DNA of 33,384 bases from Bacilli bacterium (GCA_028691515.1 JAQUZE010000006.1:52757-86140), one strand, 5' to 3'; positions 8,262-16,088 are shown, counted from the first letter of the stretch. Numbers and translations are program-made. The notes: generated by a model not told the origin, from the sequence alone.

Positions 8262-9191
8262 ATGAAGAAAGTGTTTGTAATTAACCCTGCTGCAGGGCAA
8301 AAAAATTCGGAGTCATATATTTCAGATATGGTTAAAAAATATTATAAATCTGAAGATTATGAAATCTATTCAACAACCCAAAAACTTGATGCATGGAGAT
8401 TTGTCACTAAATATATGGAAAACACACAAGAAGAAGTATGTTTTTTTGCTTGTGGTGGAGATGGTACTTTAAATGAAGTAGTTAGTGGTGCTTATGGTTA
8501 TAAAAACGCTTATGTGGCATGTTATCCCTCTGGTTCAGGTAATGATTTTATAAAAAATTTTGGCGAAAAAGAAGATTTTCTAGATTTAAGTCAATACACA
8601 GATCCTAAAGTTGTTGAAGTTGATTTAATGCAAGTAAATGATCGATTTGCAATTAATGTTTGTAATTTAGGGTTTGATGCTAAGGTCGTTCATTTTTTAG
8701 GAGTTTTAAGAAGATTTCCTTTTGTATCAGGTAAAATGGCTTATAATCTTGGAGTTATTTTAGCTATGTTTACAAGATTTGGACAAAAGATTGATATTAC
8801 TTTAGATGGTGAAAAAATCAATATTAATAATAAAGTATTATTATCAGCTATTTTTAATGGGACAACTTATGGTGGTGGTTATAGGGGTGGTCCTGATGCC
8901 ATTATTAATGATGGAATTTTGGATATTGTTAGAATAAAAAAAGTTTCACGGTTTAAAATAGCAAAGTTAATTTCTGAATATAAAAATGGTAATTTTAAAA
9001 ATAATCCTGTATTTAAAGATATAATAACTAGTTATGAATGTAAGATGTTAGAATATAGTGCAAAAGAGCCATTTTATTATGCTTTAGATGGAGAGGTTTT
9101 AAAAAATAATATTTTATCAATTAAAGTCCTTCCCAAAGCAATTAAATTTGTAATCCCTTCCTTTCTTAATTATTTAGGGGATAAAAATTGA
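8262..9191 (+). CDS. Diacylglycerol kinase family lipid kinase (DagK/YegS type)
   Basis: Lipid kinase of the DAGK catalytic-domain family, 309 aa from this start. It opens with KKVFVINPAAGQ, has the nucleotide-binding CGGDGTLNEV loop (about 65-74) and PSGSGNDF (about 88-95), and the C-terminal GGYRGGPDAIINDGILD segment common to bacterial DagK/YegS proteins. It would phosphorylate diacylglycerol or a related lipid at the membrane, recycling it toward phosphatidic acid. An in-frame ATG exists at 8247, but 8262 is preferred: AGGAG (8253-8257) overlaps the upstream stop and the product then starts at the conserved KKVFVINP. The acpP gene follows, a plausible lipid-metabolism neighbour. The stop TGA lies inside the acpP -35 box. 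Confidence 0.9.
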   Translation: MKKVFVINPAAGQKNSESYISDMVKKYYKSEDYEIYSTTQKLDAWRFVTKYMENTQEEVCFFACGGDGTLNEVVSGAYGYKNAYVACYPSGSGNDFIKNFGEKEDFLDLSQYTDPKVVEVDLMQVNDRFAINVCNLGFDAKVVHFLGVLRRFPFVSGKMAYNLGVILAMFTRFGQKIDITLDGEKININNKVLLSAIFNGTTYGGGYRGGPDAIINDGILDIVRIKKVSRFKIAKLISEYKNGNFKNNPVFKDIITSYECKMLEYSAKEPFYYALDGEVLKNNILSIKVLPKAIKFVIPSFLNYLGDKN

Positions 9192-9217
9192 CAAAAGGAT
9201 TATTAATAGTATATAAT
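9188..9217 (+). promoter_or_regulatory. Consensus sigma-A promoter for acpP
   Basis: A perfect -35 TTGACA (9188-9193) and a perfect -10 TATAAT (9212-9217) are separated by 18 bp. The -35 overlaps the TGA stop of the lipid kinase gene. Confidence 0.9.
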
Positions 9218-9243
9218 ACATTAGAACTTAGGAGGATATTTAC

Positions 9244-9474
9244 ATGATTTTTGAAAAAGTTAAAAAACTTATATCTAAGGAACTGGACGTATCAGAAACT
9301 AAAATCACTTTAGAAACTAGATTATCAGAAGACTTGGGTGCGGATTCATTAGATGCAGTAGAATTAGTTATGGCACTTGAAGATGAATTTGGAATTTCAG
9401 TTTCAGATGATGATGCAAAAGATCTTAATACTGTTAAAGCTATTGTTGAATATATTGAAAATAATGCTAAATAA
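9244..9474 (+). CDS. acpP: Acyl carrier protein
   Basis: 76-aa acyl carrier protein carrying growing fatty acyl chains on a phosphopantetheine arm. The attachment site is Ser35 in [10 protein letters not shown], and the four-helix acidic pattern ([22 protein letters not shown]) is intact. AGGAGG (9230-9235) gives a strong ribosome binding site, and it has its own near-perfect promoter and a palindromic terminator, so it is a single-gene, highly expressed unit. No other fatty-acid synthesis gene is beside it. The upstream lipid kinase is its only lipid-related neighbour. Confidence 0.97.
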   Translation: MIFEKVKKLISKELDVSETKITLETRLSEDLGADSLDAVELVMALEDEFGISVSDDDAKDLNTVKAIVEYIENNAK

Positions 9475-9478
9475 TTTT

Positions 9479-9504
9479 AAAGCTACTATATAGTAGCTTT
9501 TTTT
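9479..9504 (+). terminator. acpP terminator
   Basis: A fully palindromic 22-base stem region (9479-9500; arms AAAGCTACTA and TAGTAGCTTT around TA) is followed by an uninterrupted T run. Confidence 0.92.
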
Positions 9505-9576
9505 ATTAAAATTAATATTTATTCAATATATTAATTAAAAAAGTTAATTATTTTATTAATTTTATTAATATAACAC

Positions 9577-9604
9577 TTGACAATATTAATTTTTAATATA
9601 TAAT
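9577..9604 (+). promoter_or_regulatory. Promoter of the DUF2089/SHOCT-like operon
   Basis: A -35 TTGACA (9577-9582) and a -10 TATAAT (9599-9604) with 16-bp spacing, 25 bases upstream of the first gene. The ~70 bases before it are almost pure A/T with repeated TTAATT runs, which may act as an UP-like or bendable element. Confidence 0.85.
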
Positions 9605-9629
9605 AATAGGTGAAGTGGGGGAATTTTAA

Positions 9630-9881
9630 ATGAATAAAGCTTTAAGAACAGCAGTTTCAGGAAAGTTGTCATATAATAATGAGGATTTAACTGATTATAA
9701 AAAGGTAAAAATAAGAAAATTTAAAATTAGGAAAACAAATTTTAATAAATTTTTAAATTTGTTTTCATTAATGCATTTACCTATTTTTTGTTTTAGTGAA
9801 GGTTGGTTAGGTGCGTATGAAGATACAATTCAATTAAACGCAAAGTTTAAAAATTATCAAAATAATTATAAAGGAGATTAA
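9630..9881 (+). CDS. Small hypothetical protein, first gene of the DUF2089 operon
   Basis: 83-aa protein that I do not recognise. The first half is strongly basic (KKVKIRKFKIRKTNFNK, about 27-43), followed by a short hydrophobic stretch (FLNLFSLMHLPIFCF, about 44-58) too short and polar-flanked to be a sure membrane segment, then a polar tail. There are no motif cysteines. It is probably real: a consensus promoter lies upstream, the start follows a G-rich AGTGGGGGAA, and the next gene begins three bases after its stop. Co-transcription with DUF2089 and SHOCT-like genes suggests an accessory part of that system. The basic plus hydrophobic composition would fit peripheral membrane binding, which is inference. 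Confidence 0.6.
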   Translation: MNKALRTAVSGKLSYNNEDLTDYKKVKIRKFKIRKTNFNKFLNLFSLMHLPIFCFSEGWLGAYEDTIQLNAKFKNYQNNYKGD

Positions 9882-9884
9882 ATT

Positions 9885-10256
9885 ATGAAAAATGAAGTTA
9901 TTTCAAGGTGTCCTATTTGTTCTAAACCATTAACTATTAAAAGTTTACATTGTGATCATTGTGAGATTGACATTAATGGTGAGTTTAGATTATCACCTCT
10001 TAGTTTACTGAATAAAGAGCAATTAGAATTTGTTGAAGCTTTCTTAATTAATCAAGGAAGTATTAAAGCTGTTGAGAAGGAATTAAATGTTTCATATCCT
10101 ACTGTTAAAAAAATGTTGAATGATGTTTTAGTTAGTTTAGGTTATAAGATTAGTGAAGAAGTAGAAGATACAAGAAGAGTTGAAATACTTGATCGACTTG
10201 CTAAACATGAAATTAGTTATGAAGAAGCTATGCAGTTATTAAAGGAGATTAAGTAA
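9885..10256 (+). CDS. DUF2089 protein: zinc ribbon, HTH-like middle, SHOCT-like tail
   Basis: 123-aa DUF2089 family protein. The N-terminus is a zinc ribbon with two CxxC pairs (CPIC 9-12, CDHC 23-26). A middle region (LSLLNKEQLEFVEAFLINQGSIKAVEKELNVSYPTVKKMLNDV, about 41-83, quoted in part as ELNVSYPTVKKML) looks like a sigma-region-4-type helix-turn-helix. The C-terminus (VEILDRLAKHEISYEEAMQLL) is the short helical module shared with the three following genes. It is probably a DNA-binding regulator; target unknown, autoregulation plausible. The stop overlaps the next start by one base (TAATG). Confidence 0.85.
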   Translation: MKNEVISRCPICSKPLTIKSLHCDHCEIDINGEFRLSPLSLLNKEQLEFVEAFLINQGSIKAVEKELNVSYPTVKKMLNDVLVSLGYKISEEVEDTRRVEILDRLAKHEISYEEAMQLLKEIK

Positions 10257-10531
10257 TGGACAGAATTGATATTTTGAATATGATTAGCAGTAAACAAATA
10301 TCGGTTGATGAAGGTTTAAGATTATTTGAAACATTAGATGATGAAAAGCAACAAAATACTATTAAAAAAAATAAATCTTTAAAAAATGCTATAAATAATC
10401 TTGATTGTAAAATGAAAGAAATTAACCGTGATTTAATTGAACCAAATGTTAAAAAAGCTTATAAAGGTATTAAAAAAGGGTTTAAAAAGTTAGATAAACA
10501 AATTGTTAAACTAATGGGGGAGGATTTATAA
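10256..10531 (+). CDS. SHOCT-like small protein, copy 1
   Basis: 91-aa protein. Its N-terminus (DRIDILNMISSKQISVDEG, residues 2-20) is the same module as the DUF2089 C-terminus. A lysine-rich, probably helical C-terminal half follows (VKKAYKGIKKGFKKLDKQIV), which could lie on a membrane or pair with its paralogue. It has no catalytic residues. It overlaps the DUF2089 stop by one base and ends exactly where the next gene begins. It resembles the next protein along its whole length, so the pair likely arose by tandem duplication. Function unknown; an adaptor or oligomerisation role is inference. Confidence 0.75.
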   Translation: MDRIDILNMISSKQISVDEGLRLFETLDDEKQQNTIKKNKSLKNAINNLDCKMKEINRDLIEPNVKKAYKGIKKGFKKLDKQIVKLMGEDL

Positions 10532-10849
10532 ATGGACGAAAGATTAAAAATTCTTGAAATGTTGAAAAATGGAAATATTACTGTTAGTGAAGCTGATGAA
10601 CTATTACAAACAATTGAAGATATTGATAATAATAAAGAAAGTAAATGTAGGGAAAAATTCAATAAATTTAATGAATCATTAAAAGTTTCGTTAAATAAAT
10701 TTGGTGAAGAAGTAAAAAAAATTAATAGTGAAGGTATTAAAGAAAGTCTAAAAAAAGGTTACGATGAAGTTAACGAAGCTTTTTCTAAATTAGACGAAGA
10801 ATTATTACATTTTATAAAAGGGGATAAAGATAATGGAAGAGAGAATTAA
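10532..10849 (+). CDS. SHOCT-like small protein, copy 2
   Basis: 105-aa paralogue of the preceding protein. The N-terminal module reads ERLKILEMLKNGNITVSEA (residues 3-21), and the C-terminal part is a long charged helix (LKKGYDEVNEAFSKLDEELL) matching copy 1 in spacing but more acidic. The mix of one basic and one acidic partner suggests a heteromer, which is inference. GGGGGAGGA just upstream, inside the end of copy 1, supplies a strong ribosome binding site. The gene abuts copy 1 without any gap and overlaps the next gene by 17 bases. Confidence 0.75.
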   Translation: MDERLKILEMLKNGNITVSEADELLQTIEDIDNNKESKCREKFNKFNESLKVSLNKFGEEVKKINSEGIKESLKKGYDEVNEAFSKLDEELLHFIKGDKDNGREN

Positions 10850-11237
10850 AATTTTAGATATGTTAAAGGAAGGTATTATTACTGTTGAGGAAGCTAATGA
10901 ATTATTAAAAGCAACTACAAACAGTACAGATACAGAAAAAGAAGAAAAGAAACAAGCAGAAATAAATATTAATGATAAAAAAAGGTTATTGCATATTAAA
11001 GTTATATCTGAAGATGGTGATAAAGTAATGATTAATATTCCACTTAAAGCAGTAAGATTTTTATTTAAAAATGGTAAAATTAATAAAAGCATTAAATTAA
11101 GTGGTGTTCGAGAAGATTTTTTAAATAATAGTATAGATATGGATTTAATAAATGAATTTATTGAGAGTGGAAAATCTGGAGAAATTGTTAATATACAAAG
11201 TGAAGATGGGGATATAGTAAATATTTACATTGATTAA
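10833..11237 (+). CDS. SHOCT-like protein with C-terminal beta domain, copy 3
   Basis: 134-aa protein, the form most often found next to DUF2089 in Firmicutes. The N-terminal module is ERIKILDMLKEGIITVEEA (3-21). After a charged linker comes a compact domain (about 50-134) with KVMINIPLKAVRFLF and GEIVNIQSEDGDIVNIYID, typical of the YvlB/SHOCT-like companion. It overlaps copy 2 by 17 bases, with its ribosome binding site (AAAGGGG) inside that gene, and is followed by a strong terminator, so it closes the operon. In relatives such genes are tied to envelope or antimicrobial-peptide stress; that link is not shown by this sequence. Confidence 0.8.
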   Translation: MEERIKILDMLKEGIITVEEANELLKATTNSTDTEKEEKKQAEININDKKRLLHIKVISEDGDKVMINIPLKAVRFLFKNGKINKSIKLSGVREDFLNNSIDMDLINEFIESGKSGEIVNIQSEDGDIVNIYID

Positions 11238-11249
11238 TTATATTATTTT

Positions 11250-11276
11250 AAGCAGCATAAATTATGCTGCTTTTTT
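11250..11276 (+). terminator. Terminator of the DUF2089 operon
   Basis: Stem AAGCAGCAT / ATGCTGCTT (11250-11258 and 11264-11272) with a 5-base loop and six T at 11271-11276. Confidence 0.92.
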
Positions 11277-11318
11277 ATGGGAAAATATGTATATAAATTT
11301 TATTACGTGATTGTTTTC

Positions 11319-11347
11319 TTGAATTATGATAGTGTAAGTGTTAAAAT
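11319..11347 (+). promoter_or_regulatory. Promoter of the CDF transporter gene
   Basis: A -35 TTGAAT (11319-11324) and -10 TAAAAT (11342-11347) with 17-bp spacing. No obvious metal-regulator operator dyad is seen around it. Confidence 0.7.
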
Positions 11348-11370
11348 AGTATAAGCATGTAGGTGGATTT

Positions 11371-12540
11371 ATGATAAAATTATTGGGAAAAATATTTATT
11401 AAAGATTATAATAATTATACAAACACTAAAGTAAGAAATAAATATGGAATTTTAAGTGGAGTGTTTGGAATTATCTCAAATTTATTAATTTCTGTTGGTA
11501 AGATTATAGTGGGTCTTGTTTTTGGCTCTGTATCTATTTTAGCTGATGGTATTAATAGTTTATCTGATATGGGGACATCTATAATTACAGTAATTAGTTA
11601 TCATTTTGCAGGTACACCGCCTGATAAAGAACATCCATTTGGGCATCAAAGGATTGAACAAATATCTGGATTGTTATTATCAGCAATAGTTATGGTTATT
11701 GGTGTATCCTTGCTTAAAACTTCAATAAAAAATATTTTTACTCCTCAAACTATGGTATTTAGTTATATAGCAATTATAATATTAGTTATATCGTTGTTTG
11801 TAAAAATAATTCAAAGTATTTTTTATTTTCGATTAGGTAAAATAATAAATTCAAAAGTTTTAAAAGCAAATGCTTTTGATAGTTTAAATGATTGTCTTTC
11901 AACAATAGCAGTTATAATTGCTTATTTAATATTTCATTTTTGGAGTATTAATTTGGATGCTTATTTAGGGATAGTTGTTTCTTTGTTTGTTATCTATAGT
12001 GGGTTTAAATTAATTAAATCAACTATTTCTCCATTAATTGGGGAAGCTCCTGATAGAGAATTAGTTAATCATATAGAAAATAAATTACTTAGTTATAAAG
12101 GTGTTTTAGGTATACATGATTTAGTTATTCATACATATGGTGTAGGAAATATTTTTGTAACTGTACATGTGGAAGTAAAAAGTGATGCTGATTTTGTAGA
12201 GTGTCATGATATGATCGATAATATTGAAAGAGATTTTTATCATGATGATGCAATTAATTTAGTTATTCATATGGATCCAACTGAAAAAGATACTGAAGAA
12301 TCAATTAGAATTAAAGAATTAATTGCAAAAATCTTATATGATATTAATGAAAAATTATCTTTTCATGATTTTAGAGTTGTTAGTGGTCCTACTCACACAA
12401 ATGTAATTTTTGATATTGTAGTTCCGCAAGATTTCCTTTTGTCTGATAGGTTATTAATAAAAGAAGTGAAAGAAAGAATGTTAGAAATTGATAAAAAAAT
12501 TAGTTTAGTGATTAATATTGATCATAACTATTTAATATAA
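11371..12540 (+). CDS. Cation diffusion facilitator metal exporter, possibly manganese type
   Basis: CDF family antiporter of 389 aa, exporting a divalent metal from the cytoplasm in exchange for protons. It has about six membrane segments between residues 28 and 215, then a cytoplasmic ferredoxin-like domain. The intramembrane metal site is N62xxxD66 in helix 2 (DGINSLSD) and D170xxxD174 in helix 5 (AFDSLND). Zinc-type CDFs normally have His here, and N/DxxxD-DxxxD is characteristic of Mn(II)/Fe(II)-type members such as MntE, so manganese is the likelier cargo (inference). The linker motif PPDKEHPFGHQRIE is intact. The C-terminus extends about 90 residues past the usual end with a second CDF-tail-like segment. 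An M24 peptidase, a family that often uses Mn, follows 11 bases later. Confidence 0.92.
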   Translation: MIKLLGKIFIKDYNNYTNTKVRNKYGILSGVFGIISNLLISVGKIIVGLVFGSVSILADGINSLSDMGTSIITVISYHFAGTPPDKEHPFGHQRIEQISGLLLSAIVMVIGVSLLKTSIKNIFTPQTMVFSYIAIIILVISLFVKIIQSIFYFRLGKIINSKVLKANAFDSLNDCLSTIAVIIAYLIFHFWSINLDAYLGIVVSLFVIYSGFKLIKSTISPLIGEAPDRELVNHIENKLLSYKGVLGIHDLVIHTYGVGNIFVTVHVEVKSDADFVECHDMIDNIERDFYHDDAINLVIHMDPTEKDTEESIRIKELIAKILYDINEKLSFHDFRVVSGPTHTNVIFDIVVPQDFLLSDRLLIKEVKERMLEIDKKISLVINIDHNYLI

Positions 12541-12551
12541 GGAGAAAAAAT

Positions 12552-13811
12552 ATGGATAATAAATTTTACAGTAAAAATAGAGTTAATTACTTTGAAAAAA
12601 TTAAAGATAACTCTTTGACTGTTCTTTTTTCTGGAGTTGAAAAACAAAAAACTGCAGATCAAGAATATGATTTTAGTGTTGATAGGAATTTTTATTACTT
12701 ATCAGGAATTGACCAAAGTAAAGCAATTTTAGTATTATTAAAAGCGAAAGGTGAGAATAAAGAGTATTTATTTGTTGAAGAAACTTCTGAATTAATGGCA
12801 AAATGGGTTGGTAAAAAGTTATCAAAAGACGAAGCCAAAGAAATATCTGGAGTTGAGAATATTCGCTATTTAAGTGATTTTGATTCATTTTTATTTAGTA
12901 TATTGAATTCAACAAGATATTCTGCTTCTAATGTAGAAAATATTTATCTTAATTTAGAAAGAAAAAATGATAAATATCATGTTTCACCAGCATTAGTATT
13001 TAAAAATGAAATTGTTAATAATTATCCAGAATTATTAATTAATAATGCATATCCAATAATTATTGGTTTAAGAATGATTAAAACGGATGAAGAAATTGCC
13101 TTAATTAAAGAAGCAATTAAGATTACTAATGGTGGTATTTTACAATTAATGAAAAATTCAAAACCAGGGTTATATGAATATCAACTAGAATCTTATTTTA
13201 ATCAATATATAATGTTTAATGGGCAAAATGATCATGCATTTAAAACTATTTGTGCTTCTGGTAAAAATAGCACTATTTTACATTATGTTAACAATAATAA
13301 TATTTTACATGACGGAGATTTAGTATTATTTGATCTTGGAAGTTCTTATAAATATTATATTAGCGACATAAGTAGAACATTTCCAGTTAATGGCAAGTTT
13401 TCTTCTCGTCAAAAAGATGTTTATGAATCTGTATTAACAATACAAAAAAATTGTATTAACTTTTTAAAACCAGGAGTTTCTTGGGAAGAATATAATAAGT
13501 ATGCTAATGATCAAACAATAGAACAATTAAAAAAATTAGGATTAATTAAAGAAGATCAAGAGTTTAGAAAATATTATTATCATTCAATTGGTCACTTTAT
13601 TGGATTAGATACTCATGATCCAGGATTACATGATGTTATCTTTAAAGAAGGCATGGTTATGACAGTTGAACCTGGTATATATATTGAAGAAGAAAATATT
13701 GGTGTTAGAATTGAAGATAATATTTTAATTACTAAAGAGGGAAACATTAATTTAAGTAAAGATATTATTAAGGAAGTAAAAGATATAGAAAAAATTATGA
13801 AAACCGCATAA
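12552..13811 (+). CDS. pepP: Xaa-Pro aminopeptidase (M24B)
   Basis: Cytoplasmic metallopeptidase removing an N-terminal residue before proline; 419 aa. The N-terminal creatinase/AMP_N domain (FYYLSGIDQSKAILVL, about 47-62) precedes the pita-bread catalytic domain. All five dinuclear metal ligands are present: Asp261 (LFDLGSS), Asp272 (SDISRTFP), His348 (SIGHFIGLDTHD), Glu373 (VEPGIYI) and Glu388 (RIEDNIL). The enzyme usually uses Mn(II). AAGGAG (12539-12544) overlaps the CDF stop region, so it is the second gene of that operon. Its TAA stop lies inside the loop of the transcription terminator. Confidence 0.95.
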   Translation: MDNKFYSKNRVNYFEKIKDNSLTVLFSGVEKQKTADQEYDFSVDRNFYYLSGIDQSKAILVLLKAKGENKEYLFVEETSELMAKWVGKKLSKDEAKEISGVENIRYLSDFDSFLFSILNSTRYSASNVENIYLNLERKNDKYHVSPALVFKNEIVNNYPELLINNAYPIIIGLRMIKTDEEIALIKEAIKITNGGILQLMKNSKPGLYEYQLESYFNQYIMFNGQNDHAFKTICASGKNSTILHYVNNNNILHDGDLVLFDLGSSYKYYISDISRTFPVNGKFSSRQKDVYESVLTIQKNCINFLKPGVSWEEYNKYANDQTIEQLKKLGLIKEDQEFRKYYYHSIGHFIGLDTHDPGLHDVIFKEGMVMTVEPGIYIEEENIGVRIEDNILITKEGNINLSKDIIKEVKDIEKIMKTA

Positions 13812-13823
13812 AGCGGTTTTTTT
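13800..13823 (+). terminator. Terminator embedded in the end of the M24 peptidase gene
   Basis: Stem AAAACCGC (13800-13807) / GCGGTTTT (13813-13820), 5-base loop, T tract to 13823. The stop codon (13809-13811) lies in the loop. Confidence 0.92.
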
Positions 13824-13892
13824 AATTAAATACTATTTATTAGATTAATAAATATTTTTTTTAATAATATTTATGTGAAGAGGTGAATCATT

Positions 13893-14522
13893 ATGAAAAA
13901 AGTATTTATATTGTTATTATTTGTATTTATTGTTAGTGGAATAAATGTTAAAGGATATGAATCAACTGGACATGAAGGTATTACTGATGTGACATTTTAT
14001 GATGGAGGAAATATATTATCTAGAATGAGCAGACAAGAATTATATTCTGGATCTAGTGCAATGGGAAAAAATATATTTTGGGGTTGGAAAACACATTATT
14101 TTTGTATTGAAGACAAGGCAAGTTATATAGGAGAAATAGTTTTTTCCAAAAGCAATAAAACTAGTGAGCCATTACCAATTACTTATGCTGTTCAAGAATC
14201 ATATTCAAGATCATCTTCAATAAAAGTAAGTGGAGGAATTAGTGCCTCAATTAAGGGAATGATTAAAGCTGCTACTATTTCTGGTAGTGTTGATTCTGAT
14301 ATAGTTACTGAAAATAAGGAAGAATATAGTGTTACTGAAAAAACAAATATTTCTTTTGTCATTCAACCTAATTGCAAAATTACATATAGAGTTACAGGAG
14401 ATTGTTATATTACAAACGGGCTATGTAATTATTATGCTTTTTGGATAAAAATGAAGAAAGGTAATTTTGAATTAATTGAATTTGAAACAAGATATTACGA
14501 GTTAGTTGAGGAAGAAATGTAA
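13893..14522 (+). CDS. Secreted beta-rich protein resembling aerolysin/ETX-MTX2 pore formers
   Basis: 209-aa exported protein. A signal peptide (MKK, hydrophobic 4-16, likely cleavage near NVKG-YES) is clear. Residues 99-150 alternate small polar and hydrophobic residues with many Ser/Thr (SYSRSSSIKVSGG, ISASIKGMIKAATISGSV, EYSVTEKTNISFVI), followed by a strand resembling PxxKITYRVTG. This layout recalls the membrane-inserting hairpin and following strands of aerolysin or epsilon-toxin/Mtx2 proteins; the match is by pattern only. Four Cys (71, 161, 171, 178) could form two disulfides. AGAGGTGA (13879-13886) is its ribosome binding site. It heads a four-gene overlapping cassette with an ABC transporter, suggesting a toxin or bacteriocin with self-protection or export. 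No clear promoter is visible in the 70 bases upstream. Confidence 0.6.
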   Translation: MKKVFILLLFVFIVSGINVKGYESTGHEGITDVTFYDGGNILSRMSRQELYSGSSAMGKNIFWGWKTHYFCIEDKASYIGEIVFSKSNKTSEPLPITYAVQESYSRSSSIKVSGGISASIKGMIKAATISGSVDSDIVTENKEEYSVTEKTNISFVIQPNCKITYRVTGDCYITNGLCNYYAFWIKMKKGNFELIEFETRYYELVEEEM

Positions 14523-15472
14523 TGAAAAAAATATATGTTTTAATAATTGGCATTTTTCTTCTTTTGGTAAGTTCAATTATAATAATTATAATTTCAAAAA
14601 ATGATAATTCTTTAGTATATACAACATTTAGAAAATCTTATAGTTATGTTTCAAAAATAGATGAAGAAGAGGATATTGTTATAATAATTGATGTTAATAA
14701 TAAAGATTCATTTTTAATAAGAGAAGAAGCTATTAATTCATGTTATATATCTGATAAACAAGAAAATAACAAAAGAAAATTGAAGTTAAATAAAATAGAA
14801 TATTATCGACAAATAGAAATTGATGAAGAAATATATTATGAATATAAATTTTCATTTTCATTTCCAATTGAGGCTGAGATTGAAGAAGATTTTATTATTG
14901 ATGAGGCATTTTTAATACTTAATTTTAGTGATGATTCTATTAGCTTATATATTGGTGATTTTAATTACTATAAAGTAAGTAAAATTCAAGATAGTTCAAA
15001 TATTAGAATTTCTAAAATAAAAGGTATTGTTAATGTGGTAGATGAAAGAAAAAGAGTAGTTGGTTTGAATGTAAAAGTTGAAAATATAAGTAGTAAAGAT
15101 TTAAAGATAACAGAATTAAATATATTTAATGAAAATTTAAATTTTGATGGAGAAGAAGTGAAGATATTAGAGACTGAAATAGTACATAACAAGGATATTA
15201 GTGAATTAGTTAGTGATTATAATTATTTAGATAGTTTTTCAAAGACAAACATTTTAAATTTAATAATTAATGCTAATAGTAGTTTAGATTTATTTATTCC
15301 AATAGTATATATTAAAGACATTGTTTGTAATGAATTTGGGTTTGCTATTGATTTTCTATTTGGTGAGGAAAAAGAAACATATATTTATGATGATTTTATA
15401 TTTTTCGAGAATATTTTTTATGAAGAAAAACAAATTAATGATTTAAATTTATATTATTATGAGAGAAATTAA
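14522..15472 (+). CDS. Membrane-anchored extracytoplasmic protein of the ABC cassette
   Basis: 316-aa protein I cannot place in a family. Residues 4-26 form one very hydrophobic helix (VLIIGIFLLLVSSIIIIIIS) without a lipobox Cys, so it is a signal-anchor with the remainder outside. The outer part is acidic and beta-rich. A middle segment (GIVNVVDERKRVVGLNVKVENISSKDLKITELNIF, about 167-201; core GLNVKVENISSKDLKI) has the strand pattern of DUF4352-like Ig folds. The TAATG overlap with the secreted protein and a 14-base overlap with the ATPase gene show strict co-expression. An immunity protein, maturation factor or transporter accessory subunit are the options; none is proved. Confidence 0.6.
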   Translation: MKKIYVLIIGIFLLLVSSIIIIIISKNDNSLVYTTFRKSYSYVSKIDEEEDIVIIIDVNNKDSFLIREEAINSCYISDKQENNKRKLKLNKIEYYRQIEIDEEIYYEYKFSFSFPIEAEIEEDFIIDEAFLILNFSDDSISLYIGDFNYYKVSKIQDSSNIRISKIKGIVNVVDERKRVVGLNVKVENISSKDLKITELNIFNENLNFDGEEVKILETEIVHNKDISELVSDYNYLDSFSKTNILNLIINANSSLDLFIPIVYIKDIVCNEFGFAIDFLFGEEKETYIYDDFIFFENIFYEEKQINDLNLYYYERN

Positions 15473-16088
15473 ATTAATAAATATTAAAAAAAAGTATAAC
15501 AAAAGAATTATATTGAATAATATTAATTATACATTTAAAGAAGGAAATATTTATCAAATTGTTGGAAGCAATGGTTGTGGAAAAACTACTTTATTAAAAG
15601 TTATATTAGGATATATAAAGCATGGAGGATTTGTTGAAAATAATTTTGATGATTATAGTTATATACCTGATAAAATAAATTTTCCTTCTTTTTTAAAAGT
15701 TGGTAATTATATAAAAATAATTGGTTATACTAAAGGATTAGATGAAGAAACTATAAAAAATAAGAGTGATGAGTTATTAAATTTATATAATATGAATAAT
15801 GCTATTAATTATAAATTAAATCAATTATCAAAAGGTATGAAGCAAAAGGTTTTATTAATATGTGGATTTTTAAGTGATGTTGATTTATATATATTTGATG
15901 AAGCTTTAAGTGGACTTGATAAAGAAATGCAGAAGCAATTTATGAATTATATAAAAAAATTGAAGATAGAAAAAAAGACAATTATATATACTACTCATTA
16001 CGAAAAATATTTTAGAGGATTATATGATGTAAAAATCACAATTAAAGATGGGATTATTAATGAAAAAAATAGCAAGTCTACATCTTGA
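15459..16088 (+). CDS. ABC transporter ATP-binding protein
   Basis: 209-aa ATPase subunit, short but complete. Walker A is GSNGCGKTT (36-44), the signature is LSKGMKQK (123-130), Walker B LYIFDE (143-148), D-loop SGLD (151-154) and the switch His180 (YTTH). The usual Q-loop glutamine is not obvious; YIPDKINFP occupies that region. Subunits of this size and signature belong to ABC-2-type exporters for antibiotics, bacteriocins or multidrug resistance. It starts within the end of the membrane-anchored protein gene and its 3' end overlaps the permease gene, so it would pair with that permease to energise export or immunity for the cassette. Confidence 0.9.
   Translation: MREIKLINIKKKYNKRIILNNINYTFKEGNIYQIVGSNGCGKTTLLKVILGYIKHGGFVENNFDDYSYIPDKINFPSFLKVGNYIKIIGYTKGLDEETIKNKSDELLNLYNMNNAINYKLNQLSKGMKQKVLLICGFLSDVDLYIFDEALSGLDKEMQKQFMNYIKKLKIEKKTIIYTTHYEKYFRGLYDVKITIKDGIINEKNSKSTS

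Noticed and set aside
9505-9576. Replication origin or AT-rich repeat array
   Set aside because: The TTAATT-like runs are irregular, with no DnaA-box cluster; the stretch reads simply as promoter-upstream A/T sequence.
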